A stretch of DNA of 64,000 bases, taken from positions 248,001 to 312,000 of the forward strand of contig JAWQEG010000516.1 in assembly GCA_033782935.1 (NCBI GenBank). Direction: 5' to 3'. Position 1 is the stretch's first letter. Every line of letters begins with the position of its first letter. The notes under the pieces were generated by a model. The model did no database searches. It was given only the letters and a program-made list of their open reading frames with translations, and was not told the origin of the DNA. Position numbers and translations under genes: made by a program. Shown here in pieces: positions 1 to 9,258 of the stretch. The stretch comes from Petrolisthes cinctipes (lineage: Eukaryota; Arthropoda; Malacostraca; Decapoda; Porcellanidae).

Positions 1-2616
1 GCATGTACAGATCGCTTCTGGGACCCCAAAATATCGAATTTTCGGGTGTTTGGAGCCTGAATTTGAGATATAAACGGGTATAGAAGATTCATGAACATAT
101 CGACTTTTGGGCACCTAAAATATCGATTTTCTGTATGTTTTAGGCCTTTATTTTGAAAATACTCTAACACGGAGTAGACATGTACAGATCGCTTCTGGGA
201 CCCCAAAATATCGAATTTTCGGTGTTTTGGGGATAAATTTGAGATATCGACTTTAGGCACCTAAAATATCGATTTTTAGCATGTTTTGGGCATATATTTT
301 GAAAATATTCTTGCACTGAGTAAGCATGTACAGATCGCTTCTGGGACCCCAAAATATCGAATTTTCGGGTGTTTTGAGCCTGAATTTGAGATATAAACGG
401 GTACAGTAAATGCATGCACATATTGACTTTAGGCTCCTAAAATATCGCTTTTCAGCATGTTTTGGGCCTGTATTTTGAAAATACTCTAACACGGAGTAGG
501 CATGTACAGATCGCTTCTGGGACCCAAAAATATCGAATTTTCGGGTGTTTTGAGCCTGATTTTTAGATATAAACAGGTACTGAAGATGCATGCACATATC
601 GACTTTTCGGCACCTAAAATATTGATTTTGAGCATGTTTTGAGTCTGTATCTTGAAAACATTCTGACTAGGAGTAGGCAAGTACAGATCGCTTCTAGGAC
701 CCAAAAATACCGATTTTTCGGGTGTTTTAAGCCTGAATTTGAGATATAAACGGGTAGAGAAGATGCATGCACATATCGACTTTTGGGCACCTAAAATATC
801 GATTTTAAGCATGTTTTGGGTCTGTATTTTGAAAACATTCTAACTAGGAGTAGGCATGTACAGATCGCTTCTAGGACCCAAAAATATAGAATTTTCGGGT
901 GTTTTGAGCCTGAATTTGAGACAGAAACCGGTACTGAAGATACATGCACATATCGACTTTGGTCACTTGAAGTATCGATTTTTAGGATGTTTTGGCCCTA
1001 TATTTTGAATGTATTCTAGCATTGTGTAAGCATGTTCAGATTGCTTCTGAGACCCAAAAATATCGAATTTTCGGGTGTTTTGAGGTTGAATTTGGGATAT
1101 AAACGGGTGCAGAAGATGCATACACATATTGACTTTGGGCACCTAAAATATCGATTTTCAGCATGTTTTGGGCCTGTATCTGAGTAGTCATGTACAGATC
1201 GCTTCTGGGACCAAAAAATATCGAATTTTCGGGCGTTTGGAGCCTGAATTTGAGATATAAACGGGTATAGAAGATGCATGCACATATCGACTTTTGGGCA
1301 CCTAGAATATCGAGTTTCTGTATGTTTTGGGCCTGTATTTTGAAAATACTCTAACACGGAGTAGGCATGTACAGATCGCTTCTGGGAACCCAAAATATCG
1401 AATTTTCGGGTGTTTTGGGGATAAATTTGAGATATCGACTTTGGGCACCTAAAATATCGATTTTTTAGCATGTTTTGGGCCTATATTTTGAAAATATTCT
1501 AGCACTGAGTAAGCAAGTACAGATCGCTTCTATTACCCAAAAATACCGGTTTTTCGGGTGTTTTGAGCCTGAATTTGAGATATAAACGGGTACAGAAGCT
1601 GCATGCACATATCGACTTTGGACACTTAAAATATCGATTTTTAGCATGTTTTGAGCCTATATTTCGAAAACATTCTACCACTGAGTAGGCATGTACAGAT
1701 CGCTTCTGGGACCGAAAAATATCGAATTTTCGGGTGTTTTGTGGTTGAATTTGAGATATAAACGGGTGCAGAAGATGCATACACATATTGACTTTGGGCA
1801 CCTAAAATATCGATTTTCAGCATGGTTTGGGCCTGTATCTGAGTAGGCATGTACAGATCACTTCTGGGACCCCAAATATCGAATTTTCGGGTGTTTCCAG
1901 TCTGAATTTGATATATAAACGGGTACAGAAGATGCATGCACATATCGACTTTGGACACTTAAAATATCGATTTTTAGCATGTTTTGAGCCTATATTTTGA
2001 AAACATTCTAGCACTGAGTAGGCATGTACAGATCGCTTCTGGGACCGAAAAATATCGAATTTTCGGGGGTTTTGTGGTTGAATTTGAGATATAAACGGGT
2101 GCAGAAGATGCATACACATATTGACTTTGGGCACCTAAAATATCGATTTTCAGCATGTTTTGGGCCTGTATCTGAGTAGGCATGTACAGATCGCTTCTGG
2201 GACCCAAAAATATCGAATTTTCGGGTGTTTGGAGCCTGAATTTGAGATATAAACGGGTACAGAAGATGCATGCACATATCGACTCTGGACACTTAAAATA
2301 TCGATTTTTAGCATGTTTTAAGCCTATATTTTAAAACATTCTAGCACTGAGTAGGCATGTACAGATTGCTTCTGGGACCCAAAAATATCGAATTTTCGGA
2401 TGTTTTGAGGTTGAATTTGGGATATAAACGGGTGCAGAAGATGCATACACATATCGACTTTTGGGCACCTAAAAGATCGATTTTCAGTATGTTTTGGGCC
2501 TGTATATGAAAAATACTCTAACACGGAGTAGGCATGTACAAATTGCTTCTGGGACCCCAAAATATCGAATTTTCGGGTGTTTTGGGCCTGAATATGAGAT
2601 ATCGACTTTGGGCACC
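1..2616. repeat. 176-bp satellite array, left flank of the retroelement
   Basis: Head-to-tail satellite monomers recognised by recurring blocks such as CATGTACAGATCGCTTCTGG, AAAATATCGAATTTTCGGG, GAGATATAAACGGGTA and ATGCATGCACATATCGACTT. The full monomer is 176 bp, but this flank is rich in shortened copies: a 29-bp deletion near 245, 1430 and 2597, and an 18-bp deletion near 1178, 1838 and 2172. The array runs off the left edge. The last monomer is a 29-bp-deleted copy, and it is cut by the retroelement after CACC at 2616. No gene is visible; the minus-strand open frames of 60-150 codons follow the repeat and change frame with each monomer. Confidence 0.95.
2613..2616. other. Target-site duplication, left copy (CACC)
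   Basis: CACC directly precedes the TG of the left LTR and is repeated directly after the CA of the right LTR at 11586-11589. An uninterrupted monomer reads GGGCACCTAAAATATCG here, so removing the element and one CACC restores a normal satellite junction. A 4-bp duplication fits Ty3/Gypsy integration, which makes 4-6 bp. Confidence 0.85.
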
Positions 2617-2790
2617 TGTACCAGTTCTGAAGGCTTGAACTCTGGGCAGAACCTGGTAAGTTATTTGTGTGTAATTCTTGGAGTTGTAGTTGTAGTAGTT
2701 GTTGTTGTTGTGGTTTTAGGTAACGTGGAAGACGGGGTGCTTTCTTAGGTTTGCTTAGGTGATTGACTTCACAAGTTTCTTAAGGCTTAA

Positions 2791-2796
2791 TTTATT
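2791..2796 (-). terminator. Polyadenylation signal AATAAA in the 3' LTR
   Basis: The plus strand reads TTTATT, so the element strand reads AATAAA. It lies about 140 nt downstream of the LTR TATA box, the normal place for the R-region poly(A) signal. The same hexamer is at 11103-11108 in the other LTR. Cleavage would fall about 10-30 nt further left; this is inferred. Confidence 0.6.
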
Positions 2797-2932
2797 AATA
2801 TGTGTACTTATCTATACAGGGTATTATCATGATGTGCCTTGTCTTATATGGTATTATGTCTCTCTCTATGGAGACAGTTTATAGCCCTTAGGGAGTCAGT
2901 GTTGTATCCTAAATCCTAGTGTACCTCCTCTG

Positions 2933-2941
2933 CTTATATAC
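2933..2941 (-). promoter_or_regulatory. TATA box in left LTR
   Basis: The plus strand reads CTTATATAC, giving GTATATAAG on the element strand. In this 3' LTR copy it would drive transcription out of the element into the left satellite flank, starting near 2905. The matching site in the 5' LTR is at 11245-11253. Confidence 0.5.
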
Positions 2942-3267
2942 ATTTCAAACTCAATAGTTTACAGAATGGCTAGAGTGTGACTGTGTTGCCTGTGAATGGT
3001 CAGTTTGGTTCTGTACCTACTTCTCTCTTCTCGTGTGAAAGGGAAAGTGGGCCAACCCTTTCCTATCTCTCTCTCTCTCTCTCTCCTTTACTCTCTTTCC
3101 TACTCTCCTTCGAAGGGGAGGTAGGAAAGGTTAATAATGTCTTTGTATGACCTGACGCCGCACCTGTGTGTGTGTGTGTGTGTCCAACCTGCCCAGGTGG
3201 CCTGTTTCTGATGTGTAAACAGATTAGAAGTAGTGATCCTTTTCTAAATGGTTTTATGGTGTGTACA

Positions 3268-3580
3268 CCGCTCAGTTCGCTACCCTCGACTGGCCTTTAG
3301 GCGTTTGCTTTATGCTTTATTTAATAGAAGGCCAGTTCACAATGTTGGTAGGGTACATAATACTAAGACATTAACAATGAATACATGTATAGTAACATAA
3401 AAATAGACATTAAGACATTGGCACACCATATACTAAAAATTAACATTACTGGTAATACATGAATATAATTACATGAACATGAATACATTGTTACATAAAA
3501 TTTCATCTTAATATTAATGTGTTTAGCTAGGTGCATGTTATTGTGTGTATATAATCTAACCTATGCTAAAAATTCACACA
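3268..3580. other. Non-coding 3' end of the element before the LTR
   Basis: AT-rich sequence between the env-like remnant and the left LTR. In element sense a polypurine tract should sit just before the LTR, at about 3268-3290. What I see there is only a mixed stretch containing GAGGGTAGCGAACTGAGCGG, so a clean tract is not visible. No open frame or structure that I recognise lies in the rest. Confidence 0.5.
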
Positions 3581-5419
3581 TTAATGAGGGGGGAGCCGTG
3601 TTGCTATGTTGTGGCTGTGAAATGACAGTCTTGTTCTTTTCAACACAAGATAATTCAGTATACTTCGATAGTTCTTTCTTATACAATATAAAAATAGTAT
3701 TTTAGACTGTCTTATACAATACATAAATTTTATAGTACATGCCAGAAAGATAAGACATGGGATAATAAACATTGGTACCAAGTTTTATTTTGATCACTTT
3801 ATGAGGAATCAAATGATATAATAAGGATGATTGAATCCTATTCTCATTGAGTAACATAATAGTTTCATTTTGTCTGATACAACTGATAATGAATTAGGAG
3901 ATGTTAAACAATTCAACTTTAAAGGAAATATGTTGAAAAGGTGGAAGAGATTGTGCTATGTTTTCTAGCAAATTATGTTTACTAGGCAAGGTAACGATTC
4001 CCTTGGATCGTATTTCCTATGAGTCTGCTTTTTTATAGTTGCCTTGAACCATACCATGTGTAGGGTGATTAGGGCAAATTAATGTTAATTGTGTATCAGC
4101 AGGTAAGTATAGATAGTGGAAATTAAAATTGATGATGAAATAGAGTTTGATTAGTAATAGATATGAATGTACATGCATATAGTGCTTGATTAGTAGTACT
4201 TATGATTCTAAGCAAGTGGAGATTTTGCATCCTTTGGAGACTTAAATGCAACTCAAATGCAAAGAAATATGCAAGACAAACATATATGAAGATATGCAAC
4301 ATGGCACTTGAAGTGTTGTGTGTCACTGATGACATCATCACTAAGTATATTACTTATTGGATGAAAATTGAATATTAAATGATTACTTCCATTTTCATAG
4401 GGAATTGTAGAAGTGCGTAGCTTGTGAATAACATTTTACCTTTTATGGGAATAATAATGAGTATATGATCTTGTATTAAAATACTACGCATGACTGGATA
4501 ATAATATTTCATGAAAGATAATAAGGAAGATGAGATTTCATCATTGATTGTACCATTGCATCTCGTGGCTATTGGAGTGGAAATAATATTGTGAGTTGAT
4601 CTTATCTTACCCGCCGTAAATACTCTCTTAATAAATGTTGTCATTCCTCTCTAAGTTCCTCACCTGCTATCATTTTTCCGCAAACTCACAGAAATAAATA
4701 GAAGCCTAAAAATATGATGTGATTATTTCATATATATAGTTCTTTTCATTCGTTGCTCATGTAAACTATATAATTCGTATTTAATTTCTGTGCAATGATT
4801 TACACTCTAATACAGTATATACCTGTTACTCTATCTTACCTTGATTTGCAAAGGCTTGTCCTGCAACCTTTTATGTATGGGATAATGCTTGTATACCACT
4901 ATATCTCTAAGCATTACCAAATAGTGCTCATGAAATTACATTTAAAAATTATCTAAATCACGCTCTGGGCTGTGATGATGGCTCTAAGCCACTATATATT
5001 TTTTTTTTTTGTATAATAAGCGAGCAATATTACCTGAGTCGCTGAATCCATTCCTAGGGCGCCCAATAGTGAAAGGACACTATAGAATATAATGCACTTA
5101 CATAGGTAAATTCAGTTGTGTGATACCTGTCAAACAAAACTAGTGTATCATTAAGTACCTTATCTGTAATTACTGCTCAATGGCAGAACATTTTGGTAAT
5201 AATTCATATATCCAGTAAAGAGTAAGAAATAGTGATCATATCGTTCATCACCAATATTTTATTTATTTTCCTTTTCTTTTCAACTGTTTCATAAAATTGT
5301 AAACGAGAGCTCTCGGATTTTAAGACGTCATCTTTATCTGTGTTATGCACTTCGTCGGAGGTTGTAGCCACCGCGAGTATAGACATGAAAACCGTTATAT
5401 AGGTTGATTTGGGCCACAT
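3581..5419 (-). pseudogene. env: Degenerate envelope-like gene (env)
   Basis: After pol, about 1.8 kb on the element strand looks like a broken Env-type glycoprotein. An open frame at 5204-5419 starts with Met, a few polar residues and then a hydrophobic stretch, as in a signal peptide. A short Gly/Leu/Ala-rich open stretch at about 5036-5080 could be a fusion-peptide region. The frame at 4375-4644 has an Ile-rich segment followed by a Pro- and Tyr-containing segment resembling insect errantivirus Env. The frame at 3581-3781 opens with about 22 hydrophobic residues (3710-3781) followed by a basic tail, as in a C-terminal membrane anchor. These pieces lie in different frames with stops between them, so no full protein can be made. 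Length and position fit a 500-600-residue Env. The assignment rests on architecture and hydropathy, not on a database match; an unrelated third ORF is possible. Confidence 0.5.
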
Positions 5420-5706
5420 TTGTAAGAAGAAATATTATTTTTCATTGGAAACCGATCGGAGTTTTTGTTTGTAAGTGTTTATTTTATTATCATCAATAGT
5501 AGGGATAATATTACGAGGAAGAGGACATTGTTGCTGTTGCAGAGATATTGATTGGTTTTATTTTGGATGTTAGGTTTTTGCGCGTATTTTACCAATTTCT
5601 TTATTCTGTTTACATAAACAACATCATCCGCCTGGTAAAATTATTCTTTATTATAAGGTTATGCCTACTAAAGACATGACTGTGTGAAGTTCGATCGGGT
5701 ACCCAT
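5420..5706. other. Spacer between integrase region and env-like remnant
   Basis: AT-rich sequence between the degenerate last copy of the 48-bp repeat and the start of the env-like frame. The minus-strand open frame that runs through the minisatellite (5651-6031) ends here. I see no further domain, promoter or hairpin. Confidence 0.4.
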
Positions 5707-5760
5707 TATGTCGGCGATTACGCATTTTTTTCTTCTCTAGCAAGTCTATACTTTGTTTTG
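5707..5760 (-). repeat. Diverged 54-bp outer copy of the 48-bp minisatellite
   Basis: It shares the start TTATGTCGGCGATTACGCAT and the end with the 48-bp units, but is 6 bp longer, with a T-rich CTTCTCTAG insert-like segment. On the element strand it encodes a basic stretch (Leu-Ala-Arg, then Arg-Arg-His-Asn) in keeping with an integrase C-terminal region. It may be the ancestral single-copy version from which the six regular units were copied; that is inference. Confidence 0.6.
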
Positions 5761-6048
5761 TTATGTCAGCGATCACGCATTTTCCCTGCAAGCCGATAAA
5801 TTGCTTTGTTATGTTGGCGATCACGCATTTTCCCTGCAAGCCGATAAATTGCTTTGCTATGTCGGCGATCACGCATTTTCCTTGCAAGCCGATAAATTGC
5901 TTTGTTATGTCGGCGATCACGCATTTTCCTTGCAAGCCGATAAATTGCTTTGTTATGTCGGCGATCACGCATTTTCCTTGCAAGCCGATAAATTGCTTTG
6001 TTATGTCGGCGATCACGCATTTTCCTTGCAAGCCGATAAATTGCTTTG
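5761..6048 (-). repeat. 48-bp minisatellite, six exact-length copies, in the integrase C-terminal region
   Basis: Units begin at 5761, 5809, 5857, 5905, 5953 and 6001, each exactly 48 bp (16 codons), with 0-3 differences between units. The three units nearest integrase are identical. The unit starts TTATGTCGGCGATCACGCAT and ends AAATTGCTTTG. Because 48 is a multiple of three, reading frame is kept through the block. Two minus frames and two plus frames stay open across it. In one minus frame each unit gives a basic 16-residue peptide (Lys-Ala-Ile-Tyr-Arg-Leu-Ala-Arg...), in the other a neutral one. The block directly follows the last recognisable integrase residues, so it is an in-frame expansion at the end of pol. 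Confidence 0.92.
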
Positions 6049-6059
6049 TTCATCATGAT

Positions 6060-6900
6060 GAAATTGTGGAAATGCAACTCACTGTCGTTCAGCATAGTTG
6101 TCCATGTTTTAGCATGGCTTCTTCGTGGCAATTGTTATATCATTTAAAAGACGTATCCATACGCCATACAGTATTTCATGTGGAGTTTTTCCTTTTATTT
6201 CCGTATTTTGTAGTGTTTATTGACCGTCATATCGATGCAGTCTTCCCATGTGGAGGGATATTCCTTGTTTCTGTGCCACGAAGTACTTCTAGTAGTGTTA
6301 CGGTTTTGCCGTTTTGTTAACCCATTAGATGCTGGGAAATATGGTAATACAAACGTTTGCTTAATGTAGTAGAAATCAGCTATCTTTTATAATATTGGGA
6401 CATGTAAATGGGCATAGGAATTTGGTTTTTAAATATATGTGCACTTACTTTTGCGGTTTTTATCGTAGTGGTGCTGCCATTAAATATCTAGAAAATGGTT
6501 AATCATAGGTAAAAACTTATCTGTGTCCTGATTCTAAATTGGTAAGGAAAGTAGATCTATTCCTACTATGTCCCATGATTCGTCCAGGATTAGGGATTCC
6601 CGTCATGGAACAGAGGTCCAAATGTATGGCCTTGACCTGCATTGTATGTTTCGCACTGAGCGATATATGTGTTTCATCATCTACCCTTAGTTTATGTTAA
6701 TAGTATATTGTATGTAGGGTGGTTAGGTACCTACCTCTATCAGGATGTCCTGCTGCATTATGATATAAGGGTAATTAATACTGAGGGAATTATTATTTGT
6801 TGTATCACTATGTGATTGGTTTGTACGTCACGTTTCCTTAGTTTTCTGTAAATAATATCATCATGAAGGGAAAAGGTATTTAAGTGACTGGGTAATTATG
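6060..6900 (-). pseudogene. pol: Integrase domain of pol, broken
   Basis: Element-strand translation shows the three expected parts of a Gypsy-type integrase. The N-terminal zinc-binding HHCC region begins with His-Asn-Ala-Ala-Gly-His at 6745-6762, followed by the cysteine-side residues near 6625-6660. The catalytic core contains Trp-Asp-Ile-Val-Gly-Ile-Asp-Leu-Leu around 6545-6575, with the first catalytic Asp at 6555-6557. A Thr-Pro-His-Glu-Ile-Leu-Tyr-Gly motif at 6163-6186 marks the end of the core. Stops occur, for example in the HHCC region and after the first core strand, and the parts lie in different frames. The second Asp and the Glu of the catalytic triad could not be placed with confidence. 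The C-terminal region runs straight into the 48-bp minisatellite. Integrase normally inserts the cDNA into host DNA; this copy cannot encode it intact. Confidence 0.85.
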
Positions 6901-7073
6901 GTCCATTATTTTCATCCTCAGGGTTTTTTAATGAATATCTTATTACATTCATCATAGAATCCGTTTGCTAATGTTTAGGAACCGTATTAAGGTCAAAGTC
7001 CATGGGTGTCCTCGGAACTAAAGGACACGATGATTGTTTAAGGGATCTGCTACTTTATTAATCGTCCTGGAAG

Positions 7074-7385
7074 GTATTTAATATCTATATGTGGGAGAAA
7101 TTCCTGTCTTGTTAGATATTATCTGGCTAATTTTTCCGTTAGGGTTAGAGGTTATAGTAAGCCAAGGATCGTTTGGTAATTCGCGAAAACTTGTAAAGGA
7201 TAGCCTAATACGATTTCTCTAAAAGTACGAAGTGCCCATAATATTGCTTAAATTTCCTGTTTTGTTACAGAGTAACGAGTTCCCTGCGCATTTAATATAC
7301 TCTAAGCATTAGCACATACCTGATATCGACCCCTAGCTATCTCTTACATAAGTACAGCGCCTAAGCCTACTGAAGAAGCATCTGT
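7074..7385 (-). pseudogene. pol: RNase H domain of pol, with in-frame stops
   Basis: One frame on the element strand carries a clear Gypsy-type RNase H from Thr-Asp-Ala-Ser-Ser (7371-7385) through Val-Gly-Leu-Gly-Ala-Val-Leu, then Arg-Tyr-Ser-Val-Thr-Lys-Gln-Glu, Leu-Gly-Tyr-Pro and Glu-Phe-Leu-Pro. The first catalytic Asp and the Glu are present, but the usual Thr-Asp-His third site reads Ala-Asn-Tyr, so its acidic residue is lost. At least five stop codons fall in about 105 codons, the first at 7344-7346. The domain would degrade RNA in the RNA:DNA hybrid during reverse transcription. It lies in a different frame from the neighbouring reverse transcriptase piece at 7789-8046. Confidence 0.9.
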
Positions 7386-7499
7386 ACACTTGATAAAAGT
7401 TAATGAATACTTGGGAACGCAAAAATTGGAGCTGACATTAATTAACCTTTAATAATTCAAAGCTCAGCTGTTTTTTCTGGCCTCCATACAAAATCTCGA

Positions 7500-8445
7500 G
7501 TTTATTATTTAGGGGTTTAGCTACTTGGGAAAAATACTGTACCAAGATTCTATAATAAGAACCTAAACCCAAGAATTATTTTACGTTAGTAGCATTCATT
7601 AGGAATAGTGAATACTTTCATTGCTCGTATTTTACCAGATTGTGTATGGAGCACAGTGGTGGGTAATGTATAACCTAAAATTATTATTTCCTGGTTAAGA
7701 AAATGACACATAGGCAGTTAAAGTTTGAGGCCTACCTAATGTAATCTCTGGATAAGCTTCTTTATTGTTACTTATTATGAATGTACGTCTATAGAAAAAT
7801 AATCAAATCGTTGAGATTAGCGATGACTACGTTATTAATAACGCCAATACGAAAATTGACCATATGCTGAAATATGGATGAAACATTACATAACCCAAAT
7901 GGTCTACGAATGTATTCATAATAACCATGGGAAGTACTAAATGTTGTAATGGGTTGACTTTTATCATCTAATGCTACTTGCCAGTTTCCACTGACCAAGT
8001 TTAAGGTGGAGAATATCATAGGCTTTGATTTACCAATGTTAGACAAAACATCTTAAAGGAGGGAGGGGATATTTATCTTTAATTGTAGCATTATTTATTT
8101 GTCTGTAATCAATTACTGGCGTAAATTCACCATTATTATTGAAACCAAAAACATTGGGTTGTTAAAAGGGGAGTTAGAATTCTAAATAATGCCTTCATCC
8201 ATCATTTCATTAATAATTTTCTCTACAACTTTCTGCCTACTATGAGGTATGGTAGTCTATATGCTCGAATAAATGGGTTTAGGAGATGTTAGTGTAATAG
8301 CATGCTTTATAATGTTGGTTCATCCTAAGGAGTCACCAAGTAGGGCAATCGCATTTCAATATGTGGCTAGTATGGTGATAAGATTATCACGATAAAGTGG
8401 AAAATCGCGTCCACTGACAAAATTTCTAAGTTGCTCCCTTATGTG
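7500..8445 (-). pseudogene. pol: Reverse transcriptase region of pol, broken
   Basis: The N-terminal linker typical of Gypsy pol is readable in one frame at about 8240-8440, ending in a Pro-His-Ser-Arg motif near 8240, with two stops. An Ile-Asp-Tyr-Arg-Gln-Ile-Asn motif follows at 8082-8116. An open 85-codon piece at 7789-8046 has Ser-Gly-Asn-Trp-Gln-Val, a Phe-Ser-Thr...Tyr-Glu-Tyr stretch and Pro-Phe-Gly-Leu-Cys-Asn, all classic RT palm motifs. The catalytic Tyr-x-Asp-Asp box at 7807-7818 reads Asn-Leu-Asn-Asp, so the polymerase site is damaged. The 8116 and 8046 pieces are in different frames, so at least one indel lies near 8050-8080. The thumb and connection region (7500-7790) is only vaguely readable. 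Confidence 0.9.
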
Positions 8446-9072
8446 AGTATCACTTTATCCCTCGGTAAGAACCGATACAATATTTCCTTGTGGTATTGGT
8501 CTAACTTCCATCTGTACAGATCACATAGATATGTTCCTTTCTTTACATGAATATTGGTAGATGTTTTATTAATATCAGTGAAATTTTCACTGTTTACATT
8601 GGTTAAAGTAAATTAATCCCTGGTTATATATTATTGTACTAGTTCTATTAAGGATAGAATGGTAGTTTGTGACTGTACATGAGATGGAAGCTCTACCTTC
8701 AATTAATGGACGAAATTTGAAGTTAATATAGTATTACAATATGCAGCAATGGCCTTTATGACAATGGGGTCGTTTCCCTCATTTTCAATATGTATAGAGT
8801 TAACATTACATGGACTTATATATTGGCCTGGACAATCCTGTATTGGAATACATTAATTCCTAAAATGTATTATTTTATATTTAGGGTTAATTATTATGGT
8901 TTGTTTGATAAGGTATGATAAACCTAGTTTATAATTTCGTATTATATAAAATTCAATATGTATATGGTTAGTTCCCTTGTCTAACCGTACAGGAAGGGTT
9001 AAAGTGTCCCTAATACCTGTAATTTATTGCCTGTCATGGTTGACAATGCTATGTCACCTGTTCAATCTTGGT

Positions 9073-9258
9073 TTATAAATGCCGTTGGGGACCTAATTTG
9101 CATAATTTGTTAAAGGAATTATCCGATAACAAGGAAACTGCCGCGCCTGTGTCTATCATTAAGTTGGTGTTACTATGTGATACTAGGACAGGGAATTATA
9201 GTATATTAACGGTAAATGCGACGACAGGGCCTACAGTTTTATTTTCGGGACGTTTTAA
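9073..9258 (-). pseudogene. pol: Aspartic protease start of pol, in the -1 frame relative to gag
   Basis: The element strand reads Leu-Met-Ile-Asp-Thr-Gly-Ala-Ala-Val-Ser, the active-site motif of retroviral aspartic proteases, with Asp-Thr-Gly-Ala at 9142-9153. The frame is open from the end of gag except for a TAA at 9196-9198, 14 codons before the motif, and ends at a TAA at 9073-9075. This frame is -1 relative to gag, the usual relation where pol is made by -1 ribosomal frameshifting. I could not identify a convincing slippery heptamer, so the frame relation may also be chance after indels. The protease would cut the Gag-Pol polyprotein. The stretch from 9072 to 8445 should hold the rest of the protease and the linker but is too broken to follow. 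Confidence 0.8.

Larger units (their letters stand above)
2617..3267 (-). repeat. Left LTR (3' LTR in element sense), 651 bp
   Basis: Direct repeat of 10929-11585. It starts TGTACCAGTTCT and ends GGTGTGTACA. Comparing the two by eye I count about 12 substitutions plus a length change in a CT run, so about 98% identity. It contains a TTG/TAG-rich stretch near 2690-2715, a CT microsatellite at about 3070-3087 and a TG run at 3165-3183. On the element (minus) strand a TATATAAG box lies at 2933-2941 and AATAAA at 2791-2796, so U3 is the right part of this copy, R is roughly 2775-2907, and U5 is the left part. Confidence 0.95.

Noticed and set aside
2494..2748. Plus-strand 84-codon frame running from satellite into the LTR, and its sister at 10842-11060, ending in a valine run
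   Set aside because: The valine run is the GTTGTAGTTGTTGTTG stretch of the LTR; the frame crosses the insertion junction and differs upstream in the two places.
3268..3290. Polypurine tract next to the 3' LTR
   Set aside because: The element strand here is only partly purine-rich and interrupted by pyrimidines, so I do not call it.
3517..3705. Plus-strand 62-codon frame as a host gene
   Set aside because: It lies inside the retroelement, antisense to the env-like membrane anchor, with no recognisable feature.
5761..6048. CRISPR-like regular spacing
   Set aside because: The units are directly adjacent with no unique spacers, in a eukaryotic retroelement; it is a minisatellite.
5763..6320. 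Plus-strand 185-codon open frame with repeated Ala-Ile-Thr-His-Phe-Pro-Cys-Lys units
   Set aside because: It is antisense to the integrase region and open only because the 48-bp unit lacks stops in several frames.
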